In this document: positions 1 to 9,607 of the stretch, piece after piece | Layout of the letters: the number at the start of each line of letters is the position of its first letter | Position numbering within the stretch: position 1 is the stretch's first letter | NCBI GenBank assembly: GCA_016946835.1 | Contig: JACVTC010000102.1 | Span: 325,001-362,500 of the forward strand | DNA from: Neocallimastix lanati (nom. inval.) | Lineage: Eukaryota; Neocallimastigomycota; Neocallimastigomycetes; Neocallimastigales; Neocallimastigaceae | Length of the DNA: 37,500 nucleotides | Direction: 5' to 3' | Made by a program: the position numbers and the translations under genes | The notes under the pieces: generated by a model | What the model saw: only the letters and a program-made list of their open reading frames with translations | The model's database searches: none | Told to the model about the DNA's origin: nothing

Positions 1-671
1 ATTATTATTATTATTATTATTATTAATTGAATAAATATGTTATCTTTTCATTTTCATTTTCATTTTTTTTTTATTTTTAAATTCTAATTTATAAATAACA
101 AATAAATAATAAATAATAAATAATAATAATAATAATAATAAATAATAGTGATGATAATGATGATAATAATGAATAATAATAATGATTAATAATAATTACA
201 ATAATTATATTAATAGAAATAAAAAAATCAAATAATTGTTTTAAGGTTATAAGTTTTAGTTATTTATATTCCACATTTTATTTAAAATGTTTTATTAATA
301 CAAATATTGATGTTTAATAAAAAAACATAATACAAATGAGAAAGAATAGATAGTTCTATTTTAGTTTTTTTTTTTTTTTTTTTTTAAATAATATTACTGA
401 TTATAAATTTTTATTAAATATTTTTTTAAAAAAAAAAAAAAAAAATTATTTATATATTGATTGTACCTTATAACTAACAATTTCTTTTTTATTGATATTA
501 TAAAAATCAATATTAGTTCTATTAACTGTAATATTAATTATATGTAGAATTTCAATTTAAAAGATTTACATCATTTAAATACATATATATAATTGATTAG
601 ATAATATAACAAAAAAAAAAGTTATATAAAAGTTATATCTATTTTATATACTTTATTCTTAAAATAGTTAA

Positions 672-704
<33 letters not shown>

Positions 705-807
705 GAAGTTATTGAATAGTTATCTCTTATTTAAAATTCTAATGCTTTGTTATTGATTATTTTTTTTTTCTATTAAAATAATTTTTCTATGATATTTTAA
801 TTTAGGT
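1..807. other. AT-rich spacer, no gene seen
   Basis: Almost pure A/T. It holds an ATT microsatellite at 1-26, AAT-type runs near 120-180 and 672-700, a T run near 366-385 and an A run near 428-445. No frame carries a recognisable protein. The right end is the 3' flank of the minus-strand peroxidase gene, and any polyadenylation signal would be lost in the A/T background. Confidence 0.8.
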
Positions 808-1362
808 TTATTTAAATAATAATAGTAATTCTCTTATTTTTCCCTCCAATTCTTGAGGTTTCATTATAGGTGAATATCTCTTTACTACAAATCCCTCCTT
901 ATTAACAATAAACTTTGTAAAGTTCCATTTAATATCACCTTTTTTTACTGAACCAAATACACTTGAAGAAAGAATAGCTTTCATCGATATTGTATTATGT
1001 TCCTCACTAATTTCATCGTCTTCCAATTGATTCTTCAAATAATTAAACAAAGGTGAAGCATTATCACCATTAACGTCAATTTTCTTAAATTGCTCAAATG
1101 TGATATTGTAAGTATCTTTACAAAACCGATGTATTTCATCATCCGAACCGGGAGCTTGATTTCCAAATTGATTGCATGGAAAATCTAAGATTTCAAATCC
1201 ATTATTACGATATTTTTTATATAAATATTCTAGTCCTTCATATTGAGGTGTGAGACCACATAATGTTGCTGTATTAACAATAAGTAAAATTTTGTTTTTA
1301 TAATTTTCCAAACTAACTTCTTCACCATTACTTTTAATAACTTTTATATTATAAATACTCAT
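808..1362 (-). CDS. Glutathione peroxidase (Cys type, thioredoxin-dependent class), probable bacterial origin
   Basis: Uninterrupted 184-aa frame, the usual length for this family. It reduces H2O2 or organic hydroperoxides. The catalytic tetrad is visible: Cys35 in TATLCGLTPQY (Cys where animal enzymes have selenocysteine), Gln69 in FPCNQFGNQAPG, and Trp146-Asn147 in IKWNFTKF. Cys81 sits where the resolving Cys lies in yeast Gpx3-type enzymes, so a disulfide cycle regenerated by thioredoxin rather than glutathione is inferred. There is no signal peptide or targeting sequence, so a cytosolic location is likely. An insertion of roughly 15 residues (about 118-140) lies before the Trp motif. The ILDFPCNQFGNQAPG wording and the lack of introns resemble Firmicutes enzymes, which suggests transfer from rumen bacteria; only a phylogeny could confirm this. 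The start is the first in-frame ATG and gives the normal N-terminus. The gene stands alone, with about 1.3 kb of AT spacer upstream. Confidence 0.93.
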   Translation of the reverse strand: MSIYNIKVIKSNGEEVSLENYKNKILLIVNTATLCGLTPQYEGLEYLYKKYRNNGFEILDFPCNQFGNQAPGSDDEIHRFCKDTYNITFEQFKKIDVNGDNASPLFNYLKNQLEDDEISEEHNTISMKAILSSSVFGSVKKGDIKWNFTKFIVNKEGFVVKRYSPIMKPQELEGKIRELLLLFK

Positions 1363-1965
1363 TTTATCTATTCATATATATTATATCATACCTTTATTAT
1401 TATTAAATATATATATATATATATATATTTTTTTTTTTTTAAAAAAAAATAAAATAAAATAAAAATAATTAAATAAAAAATTATATATTTTAAAATTATA
1501 AATTAAAAATAGTAAAAAAAAAAAAGGTTTATTTAAAAGATTTTAAAAAATAAATTTTATTTATTAATAAATATTTTATTTTATATTAAAAAAAGTTTAA
1601 GCTTATATAAACTTTTTTCTTTTAAAAAAAAATACATCCATAATACTAAACTACAATATATATAAAAATATCTTTTTTAAATTTTTTTTTTTTTTTTTTG
1701 AAAATATAAAAAAAAATTAAACAAATACTATAAATAAAATCGAAATATAATTTTTTATTAAATAATAAATTTTAATTTATATATTTTATTATATAATTTT
1801 ATTATTAAAATAAAATAAAGATACTAATACTTTAAAGAACAATAATTTAAATCGTTTCATATTCTACATATATAAAAAATTTAAAAAGTATTATGAAAAA
1901 TTAAAATAAAAATTCTACATTTATTAAACTGTTCAAAATTAAACCTAAATATAATTTATCTTAAT

Positions 1966-2007
<42 letters not shown>

Positions 2008-2621
2008 TAAAAAAAAAGAAGAAAATTTAATAAACTTTTAATTTATACTTTTGTATTTATTGAATAATATTTCATAGTAATTTTTTATTTACATTTATTT
2101 ATTTATATTTCAATTAATATATAAATAAACTTTTAAAAAAAAAAAATCAAATTTATAATCAAAAAGTGAAAAATGATTATTAATTAAAAATAATTAATTT
2201 TTAATTAGAATAAATTTTTTTTCTTTTTTTTTTAAAAGAAAAAAACTTATTAAATATTAAATTTTCAGAGAAGTTATGATTAATCAATTATATTTTAATA
2301 CTTTTTATTTATGTTTTCCATCTGAAAGTGTATTATTCATAATTATTTTATAAAAACTTTTTTTTTTTTCAACAGTTGTATTAATAAATATTCATAGGGT
2401 TAATAATAAATAAAAAACAATTTCTTCTTTTGTTTTTAAATTAAAAAAATATTTAAAAATTTAAATTATGATCATAATAAAAGCTAATTAAATTATGAAA
2501 TCGTCTATTGGATTATTATAATATTTTGCTAAATATCATATTATAATATAATAATATAATAATATATATTTTTATTTATTAATTTAACTAATTATATGTA
2601 AAATTATATTTAATTGAATAA
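1363..2621. other. AT-rich spacer with homopolymer tracts
   Basis: Upstream flank of the peroxidase gene. It contains an AT dinucleotide run near 1409-1428, T runs (one of 36 at 1967-2002) and dispersed A runs. The slightly less AT-biased patch at 2270-2400 has no open frame of note. I see no coding or RNA gene here. Confidence 0.75.
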
Positions 2622-3055
2622 AATAAAATAAAATAAATAGTAGAATATAAATGTAAAGTACAGATTGAATAAAATAAAATAAATAGTAGAATATAAATGT
2701 AAAGTACAGATTGAATAAAATAAAATAAATAGTAGAATATAAATGTAAAGTACAGATTGAGTAAAATAAAATAAAATAAATAGTAGAATATAAATGTAAA
2801 GTACAGATTGAATAAAATAAAATAAATAGTAGAATATAAATGTAAAGTACAGATTGAGTAAAATAAAATAAAATAAATAGTAGAATATAAATGTAAAGTA
2901 CAGATTGAATAAAATAAAATAAAATAAATAGTAGAATATAAATGTAAAGTACAGATTGAATAAAATAAAATAAAATAAATAGTAGAATATAAATGTAAAG
3001 TACAGATTGAATAAAATAAAATAAAATAAATAGTAGAATATAAATGTAAAGTATT
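2622..3055. repeat. Minisatellite, 9 copies of a 46-51 bp unit
   Basis: Nine near-identical copies of a core reading GTAGAATATAAATGTAAAGT, followed by ACAGATTGA and two or three TAAAA blocks. Units are 46 or 51 bp according to the number of TAAAA blocks. The last copy loses the ACAGATTG part and runs directly into the copia LTR. A single inverted copy lies at 7691-7769, and a weak third match lies near 33305-33360. Confidence 0.95.
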
Positions 3056-3198
3056 AAAGTTATTTTTATTAATATTTTTATTAAGTTATAATTTTTTTTA
3101 GTGATTACATGAGTTATTTATAGAAAAATATTAAAAATATTATTGGATGATTATAAACATTATTAACAAGTTTTCACATAATAATTTGACATGTGACA
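3045..3198 (-). repeat. Candidate 3' LTR of the minus-strand copia element
   Basis: Reading on the minus strand, the sequence just after the polypurine tract starts TGTCACATGTC and contains a TATA-like TATAAATAAC. It can be closed at an inward TG...CA pair (TTTACA at 3045), giving about 154 bp. The 5' boundary is fixed by the polypurine tract. The far end is a guess, because only one LTR is present and there is nothing to align it with. Confidence 0.55.
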
Positions 3199-3207
3199 CT
3201 CCCCCTC
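3199..3207 (-). promoter_or_regulatory. Polypurine tract (plus-strand primer site) of copia element
   Basis: The minus strand reads GAGGGGGAG immediately before TGTCAC, the classic copia arrangement of polypurine tract abutting the TG of the 3' LTR. It primes second-strand DNA synthesis in a working element. It lies about 50 bp beyond the stop of the RNase H frame, as expected. Confidence 0.85.
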
Positions 3208-3260
3208 AAATTTAACTTTTGACAGATTCAAGAGTGAGATTTGTTTAATTTATGTCCGAA

Positions 3261-4505
3261 TCATATTTTGGTAAGAATGGAATTTCTGAAATTATCCATC
3301 AATGTATTATTTAGATACTTTGTAAATCCATCGGCAATATTATCGTTAAATTTAATATATTTTAGTTTAATTTTGTTATCCTTAATGAGGCTTCGGATAT
3401 GATGGTATTTGATATCTATGTGTTTTGATCTTTTATTAATTGATTGGTTTTGACAATTATATATTGCAGCCTTATTATCCACATGTATTATAACGTAGTT
3501 CATATTAATATTCAGTTCATTTAATATATTTAGATACCATAGACTATGTTTGGCACAGTCACTAATGCTGTAGTACTCTGATTCTGCAGTGGAAGTTGCT
3601 ACAACGTTTTGCAGTTTTGAGTACCAACTAGTTGGTGATTCACCTATCATGAAAATAAAACCTGAAGTAGATTTTCTAGTAATTTCATCACCTGCATAGT
3701 CTGCGTCAACGAAGATTCTTAAATTTCTGTTTTTTGAAAATTTGATTCCATAATTTTCGGTGGTGATGAGGTACCTAAATATCTTCTTCACGTTAAACCA
3801 ATCTTCCAATGTAGGGTTATTGTTCTTCCTTGCTGCTCTACTCACTGAGAACATAATGCCGGGCCTGGTAGACACTGCCAAATATAGAATGTGTAGAGAT
3901 AATCGATTCAGAAACGTTGTGAAAACCCTAGCTTTACGTTTTGTGATCTTGCCGTTTTCGTCATGTTTGTATTTGAATACCCATTTGCATGATACGAGAT
4001 TTGTGCCTTTGGGTATATGTTCTACTATTTCGAATACGTTCATTTGCTTCATATTATTTATTTCTTCCTTTATTGCATTTAACCATTCATGTTTATCTGG
4101 TAAATTGAAGATATCCTTATATGTTTGTGGTTCTCTTAGATGTGAATCTAAGGAGAGTTTTGATTTATTGTGTATCTTTCTAAATTTATGTGTTGGATTT
4201 ATGAGTTCGTTTTTTCCATCTCTCTTGTTGTACTTATTTTTGTTATTTAGTGATGCATGATTTTTAATTAAATCTGGTTTACTGTTGGTCTGGATTATTT
4301 GTTTGTCGTTATCATTGATTTTATTTGAAAGGTTTGTATCATTATTTATGTTTATGAAATTATCATGAAATAATCTATTCGAAGGGTTAATTAATTTATC
4401 GAAATAATCACTCCCCCTGATTTCGGAGTGTGGTATAAAATTTGAAAATTTGTAAGGGACTCTAGATCGGAGATTAGCATTACCAGGGTTTTGTTCGAAA
4501 AAATT
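3261..4505 (-). pseudogene. Copia A: reverse transcriptase (internally deleted) and RNase H
   Basis: The frame stays open from about 4540 down to the stop at 3261, although the first ATG is only at 4050-4052. It begins with the integrase-RT linker (HEWLNAIKEEINNMKQ), then the RT start KWVFKYKHDENGKITKRKAR, and jumps directly to the RT thumb (YLAVSTRPGIMFSVSRAARK). The palm with the YVDD catalytic motif is therefore missing. RNase H is complete: FVDADYAGD, STAESEYYS, HVDNKAAIYN, and RSKHIDIKYHHIR at the end. The deletion keeps the frame, so it is either an old non-autonomous form or a chance in-frame loss. A frameshift separates this block from the integrase block at an A-rich stretch (A6 on the plus strand) near 4495-4505. 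Confidence 0.9.
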
Positions 4506-5295
4506 CGACTGCTCTGGAAAGGATGATTTGATTTGTATTTATATTTAGTATTTTGTAAGAGGACGAATAAGGATGATAACCGAGGAAGATGCCAGGAAGG
4601 GCATTGTTTTCAAATTTATTTCTTAAGGACTTGGGAACATAGAAGAATACTCTACAACCGAAAACCTTAAAATGTGAGTAGTCTACATCTTTATTGAAAA
4701 GGATCTTGAAGGGTATTTTATTATTGATTCCAGAATGTGGGAGTCTATTGTGGATGTAGTTGGCATACTCCCAGAATTGGTGGCATAATTTAGCGTCGTT
4801 GAGAAGTGCTTTGACGGATGAAATAAGAATTCCGTTTAGTCTCTCAGCGCGGCCGTTCTACTGGGGGTTATGAGGAACAGTGAATTGATGAATGATGCCT
4901 TTAGATAGGCAGAACGAGTTAAAATTACAGTTGTTGAATTCTTTACCGTTGTCAGAGCGTATATGTTTAATTGATTTGTTGAAAATATTATAAATCTCAT
5001 TGGTCCAAATGTGGAATTTGTTGAAAGTATCATTCTTGCCTTCTAAGAAGTACACCCAGCCGAAACGTGAATAGTCATCCAAAATTATTAGAAAATATTT
5101 GTTTCCATGAAGGGATTCTTGTACAGGACCTACGATATCTAAATGAACTAATTCAAAGATAGAGGTGGTTTTATTTGCTGATTTTCTGAAAGGAAGGTTT
5201 TTCATTTTTGAATTGGAGCATATTGGACATTTAGTTTTGATATTTATTTTTAATAGGTGGTGTTTTATGTTGTTTATGTTGAAGTGGCCCAACCG
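4500..5295 (-). pseudogene. Copia A: integrase (gag-pre-integrase, DDE core, C-terminal part) with a nonsense codon
   Basis: After an in-frame TGA at 5296-5298 (LWH-stop-RLGHFN, where copia has HRRLGH) the frame continues with the zinc-binding part CPICSNSKMKNLPF, then the core HLDIVGPV with LIILDDYSRFGWVYFL, and IRSDNGKEF (second catalytic Asp). A TAG at 4858-4860 interrupts the third catalytic segment (PHNPQ-stop-NGRAERLN, normally Gln). The same frame then continues through FWEYANYIHNRLPHSGIN, VFGCRVFFYVPKSLR and LGYHPYSSSYKI, up to the frameshift near 4500. Both stops are explained by single C-to-T changes (CGA to TGA, CAG to TAG). The block would encode target-site DNA joining if intact. 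Confidence 0.9.
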
Positions 5296-6178
5296 TCAAT
5301 GCCAAAGATTAATTTTATCAATTTTGGTAATATTGAGTAGATTTTGAAAGTGAATTTTGTTTTCATATTTGTGTTTGAAGTTTAATGGAGCATTCGATAA
5401 CCATACAGGGTAGATACCTTGACTGTCTGATTTTGTACTTATAATGCGGTTACCGTGGTGATCGTAAATGATGACGAAGGAATTGTTGTTGTTGGTGGAG
5501 AAAATGATTTTATAATAATCTTTGGTTAGCTTATTGATTGAAATGATATTTTTGGTGACCTTTGGAACAAAATAATCGTCTTTTAATAGTATTTTGTTAT
5601 TGTTAATGAACCCTAGGAAATCTCCTTTATAAGTTGATTTAATAACTTTACCATTTGGTAACGCTATATTTTCAAAGCATTTTTCAATATTCACTAACAG
5701 ATTTGGTAAGTTAGTGATGTGTACTGATGAACCAGAATCAAGGATCCAGGAAGATATATCATTAATATAAAGTTTGGGGTTATTAGAATTCTTATGGATT
5801 ATGTTGTGCTCTTGTGGCATGTTTGTGACACATCCTACGAAGATGCCATCCTCAGAATTGTAATTCTTCGAGAAGTCGTCTGAGTGAGCAGTATGATTAT
5901 CCTGATTCTTAACAAAGTTTATTTGTTTATTAATATTTTTGTTGTAATTTTTGTGCTTAATAAATTTTAATTTAGGATTGCTATGATGTTTAGGTTTAAT
6001 TTTGTTGTTCTTCTTATTAATATAAGATTTGCTATTTTTGTTTGTTCTATGACATTCCTTTGCATAATGACCGAATCTTCCATAATGATAACATTTTCCA
6101 TTACTGTATATCCTAGGTTTATTTTGGAGCTTTCGGGGGTTATCAGAATGCATCAAGAAGGCTCTGTGGTTTAGAAAC
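5296..6178 (-). pseudogene. Copia A: gag C-terminus (mutated zinc knuckle) and aspartic protease
   Basis: Open on the minus strand to the TGA at 5296. The first about 18 residues of the long frame (6179-6231) are only the antisense of the neighbouring copia B fragment, so homology starts near 6178. It contains a nucleocapsid zinc knuckle CYHYGRFGHYAKEC in which the second Cys of CX2CX4HX4C has become Tyr (6082-6084, TGT to TAT), so zinc binding is lost. An Asn/Lys-rich linker follows, then the protease SWILDSGSSVHIT with the catalytic DSG. The N-terminal gag capsid region is absent. Confidence 0.88.
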
Positions 6179-6436
6179 ATTATATATGAATTATTCAACC
6201 ACAAATCTCCTATCACAATATACACAGACAATAAATCAAGTAAAATAATTATGGAAAATGGTGAATTCTCTACAAAATTAAAACATATAGATATAAAATT
6301 TCATTTCGATAACGACAACATTAAGAAAAACAAAATAATACTAAAATATAAGAATACAAATGAAATGGTGGCCGACATATTAACAAAAAACATTAATGGA
6401 ACAAAATTAAAAAGTTTTACAAAATTTTTGACATAA
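6179..6436 (+). pseudogene. Copia B: RNase H C-terminal fragment on the plus strand
   Basis: The frame reads ITIYTDNKSSKIIMENGEF, then STKLKHIDIKFHF, then EMVADILTKNINGTKLKSF, ending at a TAA. This is the last about 80 residues of a copia RNase H from a different element than copia A, whose own version reads RSKHIDIKYHHIR and IADGFTKYL. Reading is open upstream of the ATG at 6251 back to the junction near 6179, where it meets gag of copia A head-to-head. Confidence 0.88.
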
Positions 6437-6735
6437 ACTAATACAAACTATACAAAACTAAACAATACATACTATAAAATCAACTTTACAAAACATTAAA
6501 TCATTTACTAAAATAATTTAAGTTTTAGGCGGAATTTTAGAATAATTAAAATATTGAATTGAATTAATAATAATTAGTAATAATTAGTAATGTATTTATT
6601 CTAAGAATATTCATGTAATTCATAATTTGTAATGAAGCCAAGTCACGAATTTTTATATAAATACAACTTTATTTGTGTTAATACTAAAACAACCAACAAT
6701 AATATAATATATAAAATTATAAATTTATTAATAAA
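6437..6735 (+). repeat. 3' flank of copia B, possible LTR
   Basis: Downstream of the RNase H stop lies a short purine patch (AGGCGGAA, near 6526), followed by AT-rich sequence with a TATA-like TATATAAATACAAC near 6653 and a run ending ACAACCAAC near 6698. The position and the TATA box suit an LTR promoter/R region, but with a single copy the ends cannot be set. Confidence 0.35.
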
Positions 6736-6977
6736 ACTTAAATATTTCTTCCATAAATAATTAAAAACCCTTTCTAAAATAATTTTGTTAGAAATTGGTT
6801 ATTATTAAGAAATTACATTTTAAAATTATAAATTTAATAATATGAAATACATTTTGAACATATAATATAAATTATATATATAAGAATATAATATCTATAT
6901 TTAAATAATAAATGTATATTATTTGTAAAAATATAAAATAAATATAAAATAATACACATAATTGCTTTAGATTATTT

Positions 6978-7062
6978 ATGATATGCGGGAGGTTGTATTT
7001 TGGAATATGGCTTTAAATATTTATACAAAATTTTCATTTTGGAACGTGGCTTATATTTTTTT
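6978..7062 (+). repeat. LTR-like relic with GGGAGG / TTTTGGAA...GTGGCTT motif
   Basis: Reads GCGGGAGGTTGTATTTTGGA, followed by ATATGGCTT, then a second copy CATTTTGGAACGTGGCTTAT. It closely matches the minus strand at 8480-8512 (GGGAGTGTTGCATTTCGGAA followed by ATGTGGCTT). A purine-rich tract next to TTG/TGTTG resembles a polypurine tract/LTR junction, so these may be fossil LTR ends. Assignment is tentative. Confidence 0.35.
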
Positions 7063-7535
7063 TTATATATTTTTATTTATGAATATAATATTTAAAATAT
7101 TAAATAAAATGGCACATATAATTTCTTTGAAATATAATTATTAAAAATATATAAAATGTGATATATATCAAAAAAATTGATGATTTACAAATATATTTAA
7201 TTCGCTATATTCTGAAATTTTTTATTATTTATTAATTTATTCATTTATTTATTTAATAATAATATTTAATAATAATTTTTTTTATACTATTTTTTAACTA
7301 TAAAGTTTGTTTATTATATGGAAATATAATAATTTACATTAATTTAAAATACTGTAAAAATTATAATAAAATTCATATTAACATATATGCTATATCATTT
7401 ATTTTATTATATAATTTATTTGTTACTAAATCCAGTTTTTATATTAATTTCATATCAATATCTTATTTTATTTTGTCATATTATATATTATTATTTCACT
7501 GCTTATTTATTTATTTTATTTTATTTTATTTCGAT

Positions 7536-7670
7536 TGATGCTTGCAATTTATTATAATTCACATATTTATTTTATTTTATTATTACTTGTATTTTTATTA
7601 TAATTCAAATATTTATTTTATATATTAATACTTGTATTTTTATTATAATTCAAATAATTTTTTTATTTTA
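7536..7670. repeat. Tandem repeat, three units of about 43 bp
   Basis: Three diverged units built on ACTTGTATTTTTATTATAAT followed by TCAAATATTTATTTTAT. The first unit is the most diverged. It lies just before the inverted minisatellite copy. Confidence 0.6.
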
Positions 7671-7690
7671 TTCTATTTCATATTTATTTC

Positions 7691-7769
7691 ATATTTATTT
7701 TATTTTATTTTATTTTATTTTATTCAATCTGTACTTTATATTCATATTCTACTATTTATTTTTTTTTTA
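7691..7769 (-). repeat. Single inverted copy of the 2622-3055 minisatellite unit
   Basis: On the minus strand this reads TAGTAGAATATGAATATAAA, then GTACAGATTGAATAAAATAA and further TAAAA blocks. It is one unit of the array at 2622-3055 in opposite orientation, with expanded TAAAA blocks. The pair brackets copia A and B. Confidence 0.8.
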
Positions 7770-8479
7770 TATTTAAATATTTTAATAAATAAAAATTAAG
7801 TATATACATAATAACTTTTATATTTATATCATTAATTTAGAAAATAATAAACATAAAAGGTTAAATAAAAAAATTAATTTTTTCTAAAACTTTTATTTAA
7901 ATGAATATGGCTTATAAATAAAAATTTAATTTATAATTTAACGCCCCACATTTTTATTTTTTTAAATAATTGTTAAATAATATTATTAAATATTATTTTC
8001 TTAATTTATCAAAATATATTAAAATAGTTCTTTTTAATTTTTAAATAATTTTTTTTTTTTATTTTTAATATATATAATAAAATTTTCAAAAATATATTAT
8101 TTTTAATGAATATATTTTTTTATTTTTTTTTAAATAAATATAAAAAGAATAATAAAAATAAAAAAACCCTAATTTATCATTATTGTTAACTATATTAATA
8201 TAAAGTTATATTCTAGCTTAGGTTTAATAAAATATTAAATTAAATTATATTATATTAAATACATTGTAATTATAAATTAAATATAAATTAATATTATCTA
8301 GAACAAGCCACAATTAAATATAAATACATGTAATTTCCTCTGTACATTAAATCTTTGTTAACCATTTATTTATATTCTATAAATAATAAATTTATATTAA
8401 TTAATAAGACAAATTTTAATAATTATTCATTAAAATTATTTGTTTATTAGTATATTTATTAATTTATTTATTATAATTT

Positions 8480-8512
8480 TAAAAAGCCACATTTCCGAAA
8501 TGCAACACTCCC
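8480..8512 (-). repeat. LTR-like relic, inverted relative to 6978-7062
   Basis: The minus strand reads GGGAGTGTTGCATTTCGGAA followed by ATGTGGCTTTTT, matching the plus strand at 6982 with few differences. GGGAG followed by TGTTG looks like a polypurine tract next to an LTR start. There is no associated coding sequence. Confidence 0.35.
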
Positions 8513-8697
8513 TAATATGTGATACATACATTATATAATGAATAATATTTTATAATACTATATATATATTTTAATATATATTTTATATAATGGCTTAATT
8601 CAGTTGTTGGATTTAGTTTCTTAATTATTATATAATTTTGAAACTTATAATTCATTTTAAAATTCTAATAATAATTAATTCTTGCATGTTTTGCTTT

Positions 8698-8786
8698 TTT
8701 TTTTTTTCCACTCATAACAATTATAAGACTTTTTTTCTTTTTTTTTTTTTTTCCACTCATAACAATTATAAGACTTTTTTCTTTTT
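8698..8786. repeat. 45-bp tandem duplication
   Basis: CCACTCATAACAATTATAAG followed by ACTTTTTT occurs twice (about 8708 and 8753), each preceded by a T run. This is a simple direct duplication and no function is suggested. Confidence 0.85.
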
Positions 8787-9105
8787 TTTGTTAAAAAAAT
8801 AAAAAAATAAGTTAAATTAACATACTAAATTTGTTAAAATTAATTTTTTTAAAACATACACGTAATAATGTATATATACTCAATTTTTTTAATATATTTA
8901 ATTATAAATATATTTATTATATTATTAGTAATTAAAAATCATATTCATCAAAAATATTATTAATATTACTAAATTTATTTATATTAGTAATTATACTCTT
9001 TCTGTGTATATATATATGTATATATTTTTTATAATAAAATTAATTTTTTACATTAATGATATTATACCATATTATTTGGGTAACGATACTAGCTAGTAAC
9101 ATAAA

Positions 9106-9136
<31 letters not shown>

Positions 9137-9500
9137 AATAAAATAGTTAAATAATTAAGTGAATAAATAAAGATTATAATTTAATAATCACTATAATATA
9201 ATAATAAAAAAAAATAATAATAAATCCCTTGTTTAGATTATCAACTGATCTGTTTGACTTATTTTTATTATTGAGAACTCTAGTGAAGAATACTCATAGG
9301 TATTTTTTGATAGAAGTGATATTAAATCCATTCTTTTTTCAAAATAAATTTTAAATTGACACTGTTTCTGTTGACCTTTTTAACTTAGAATGTACAATAT
9401 ATTAATTATTTTAAATGAATCATGAAATTATGAAAATGATGCTTGATTAAAAAAAAATTTTTTTGTTATTACTAAATATAATGAAAACCGCTTAAATTTA

Positions 9501-9607
9501 AATAGTTTCAAAAAAAATTTTTGAATTTCATTTATAATAAAATAGTTTTAAAAAACTTTTTGAATTTCATTTATAATAACATAGTTTGATAAAGCTTTTT
9601 GAACTTT
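9501..9607. repeat. About 39-bp tandem repeat, 2.7 units
   Basis: Units read AATAGTTT(C/T)AAAAAA, then TTTTTGAATTTCATTTATAA. A third partial unit ends TTTTTGAACTTT, and a further echo (GAACTTTCTTC) follows near 9655. Confidence 0.7.

Larger units (their letters stand above)
3045..6178 (-). mobile_element. Defective Ty1/copia retrotransposon A
   Basis: In minus-strand order: gag zinc knuckle and protease (5296-6178), integrase (about 4500-5295), and a deleted RT plus RNase H (3261-about 4505), then the polypurine tract and LTR. Protease-integrase-RT-RNase H is the copia order. It is dead: two nonsense codons, one frameshift, loss of the RT active-site region, and loss of the 5' LTR and the N-terminal half of gag at a head-to-head junction near 6178. 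The three domain blocks are listed separately. Confidence 0.9.

Noticed and set aside
2622-3055. CRISPR-like array
   Set aside because: Units are contiguous and near-identical throughout with no unique spacers; a minisatellite in a eukaryote.
3760-4260. 166-codon plus-strand frame
   Set aside because: Antisense of the copia A RT region; composition and position are fully explained by the minus-strand pol.
9225-9410. Less AT-biased patch considered as a small gene
   Set aside because: Only about 45 codons open in one frame without recognisable motif, splice continuation or start context.
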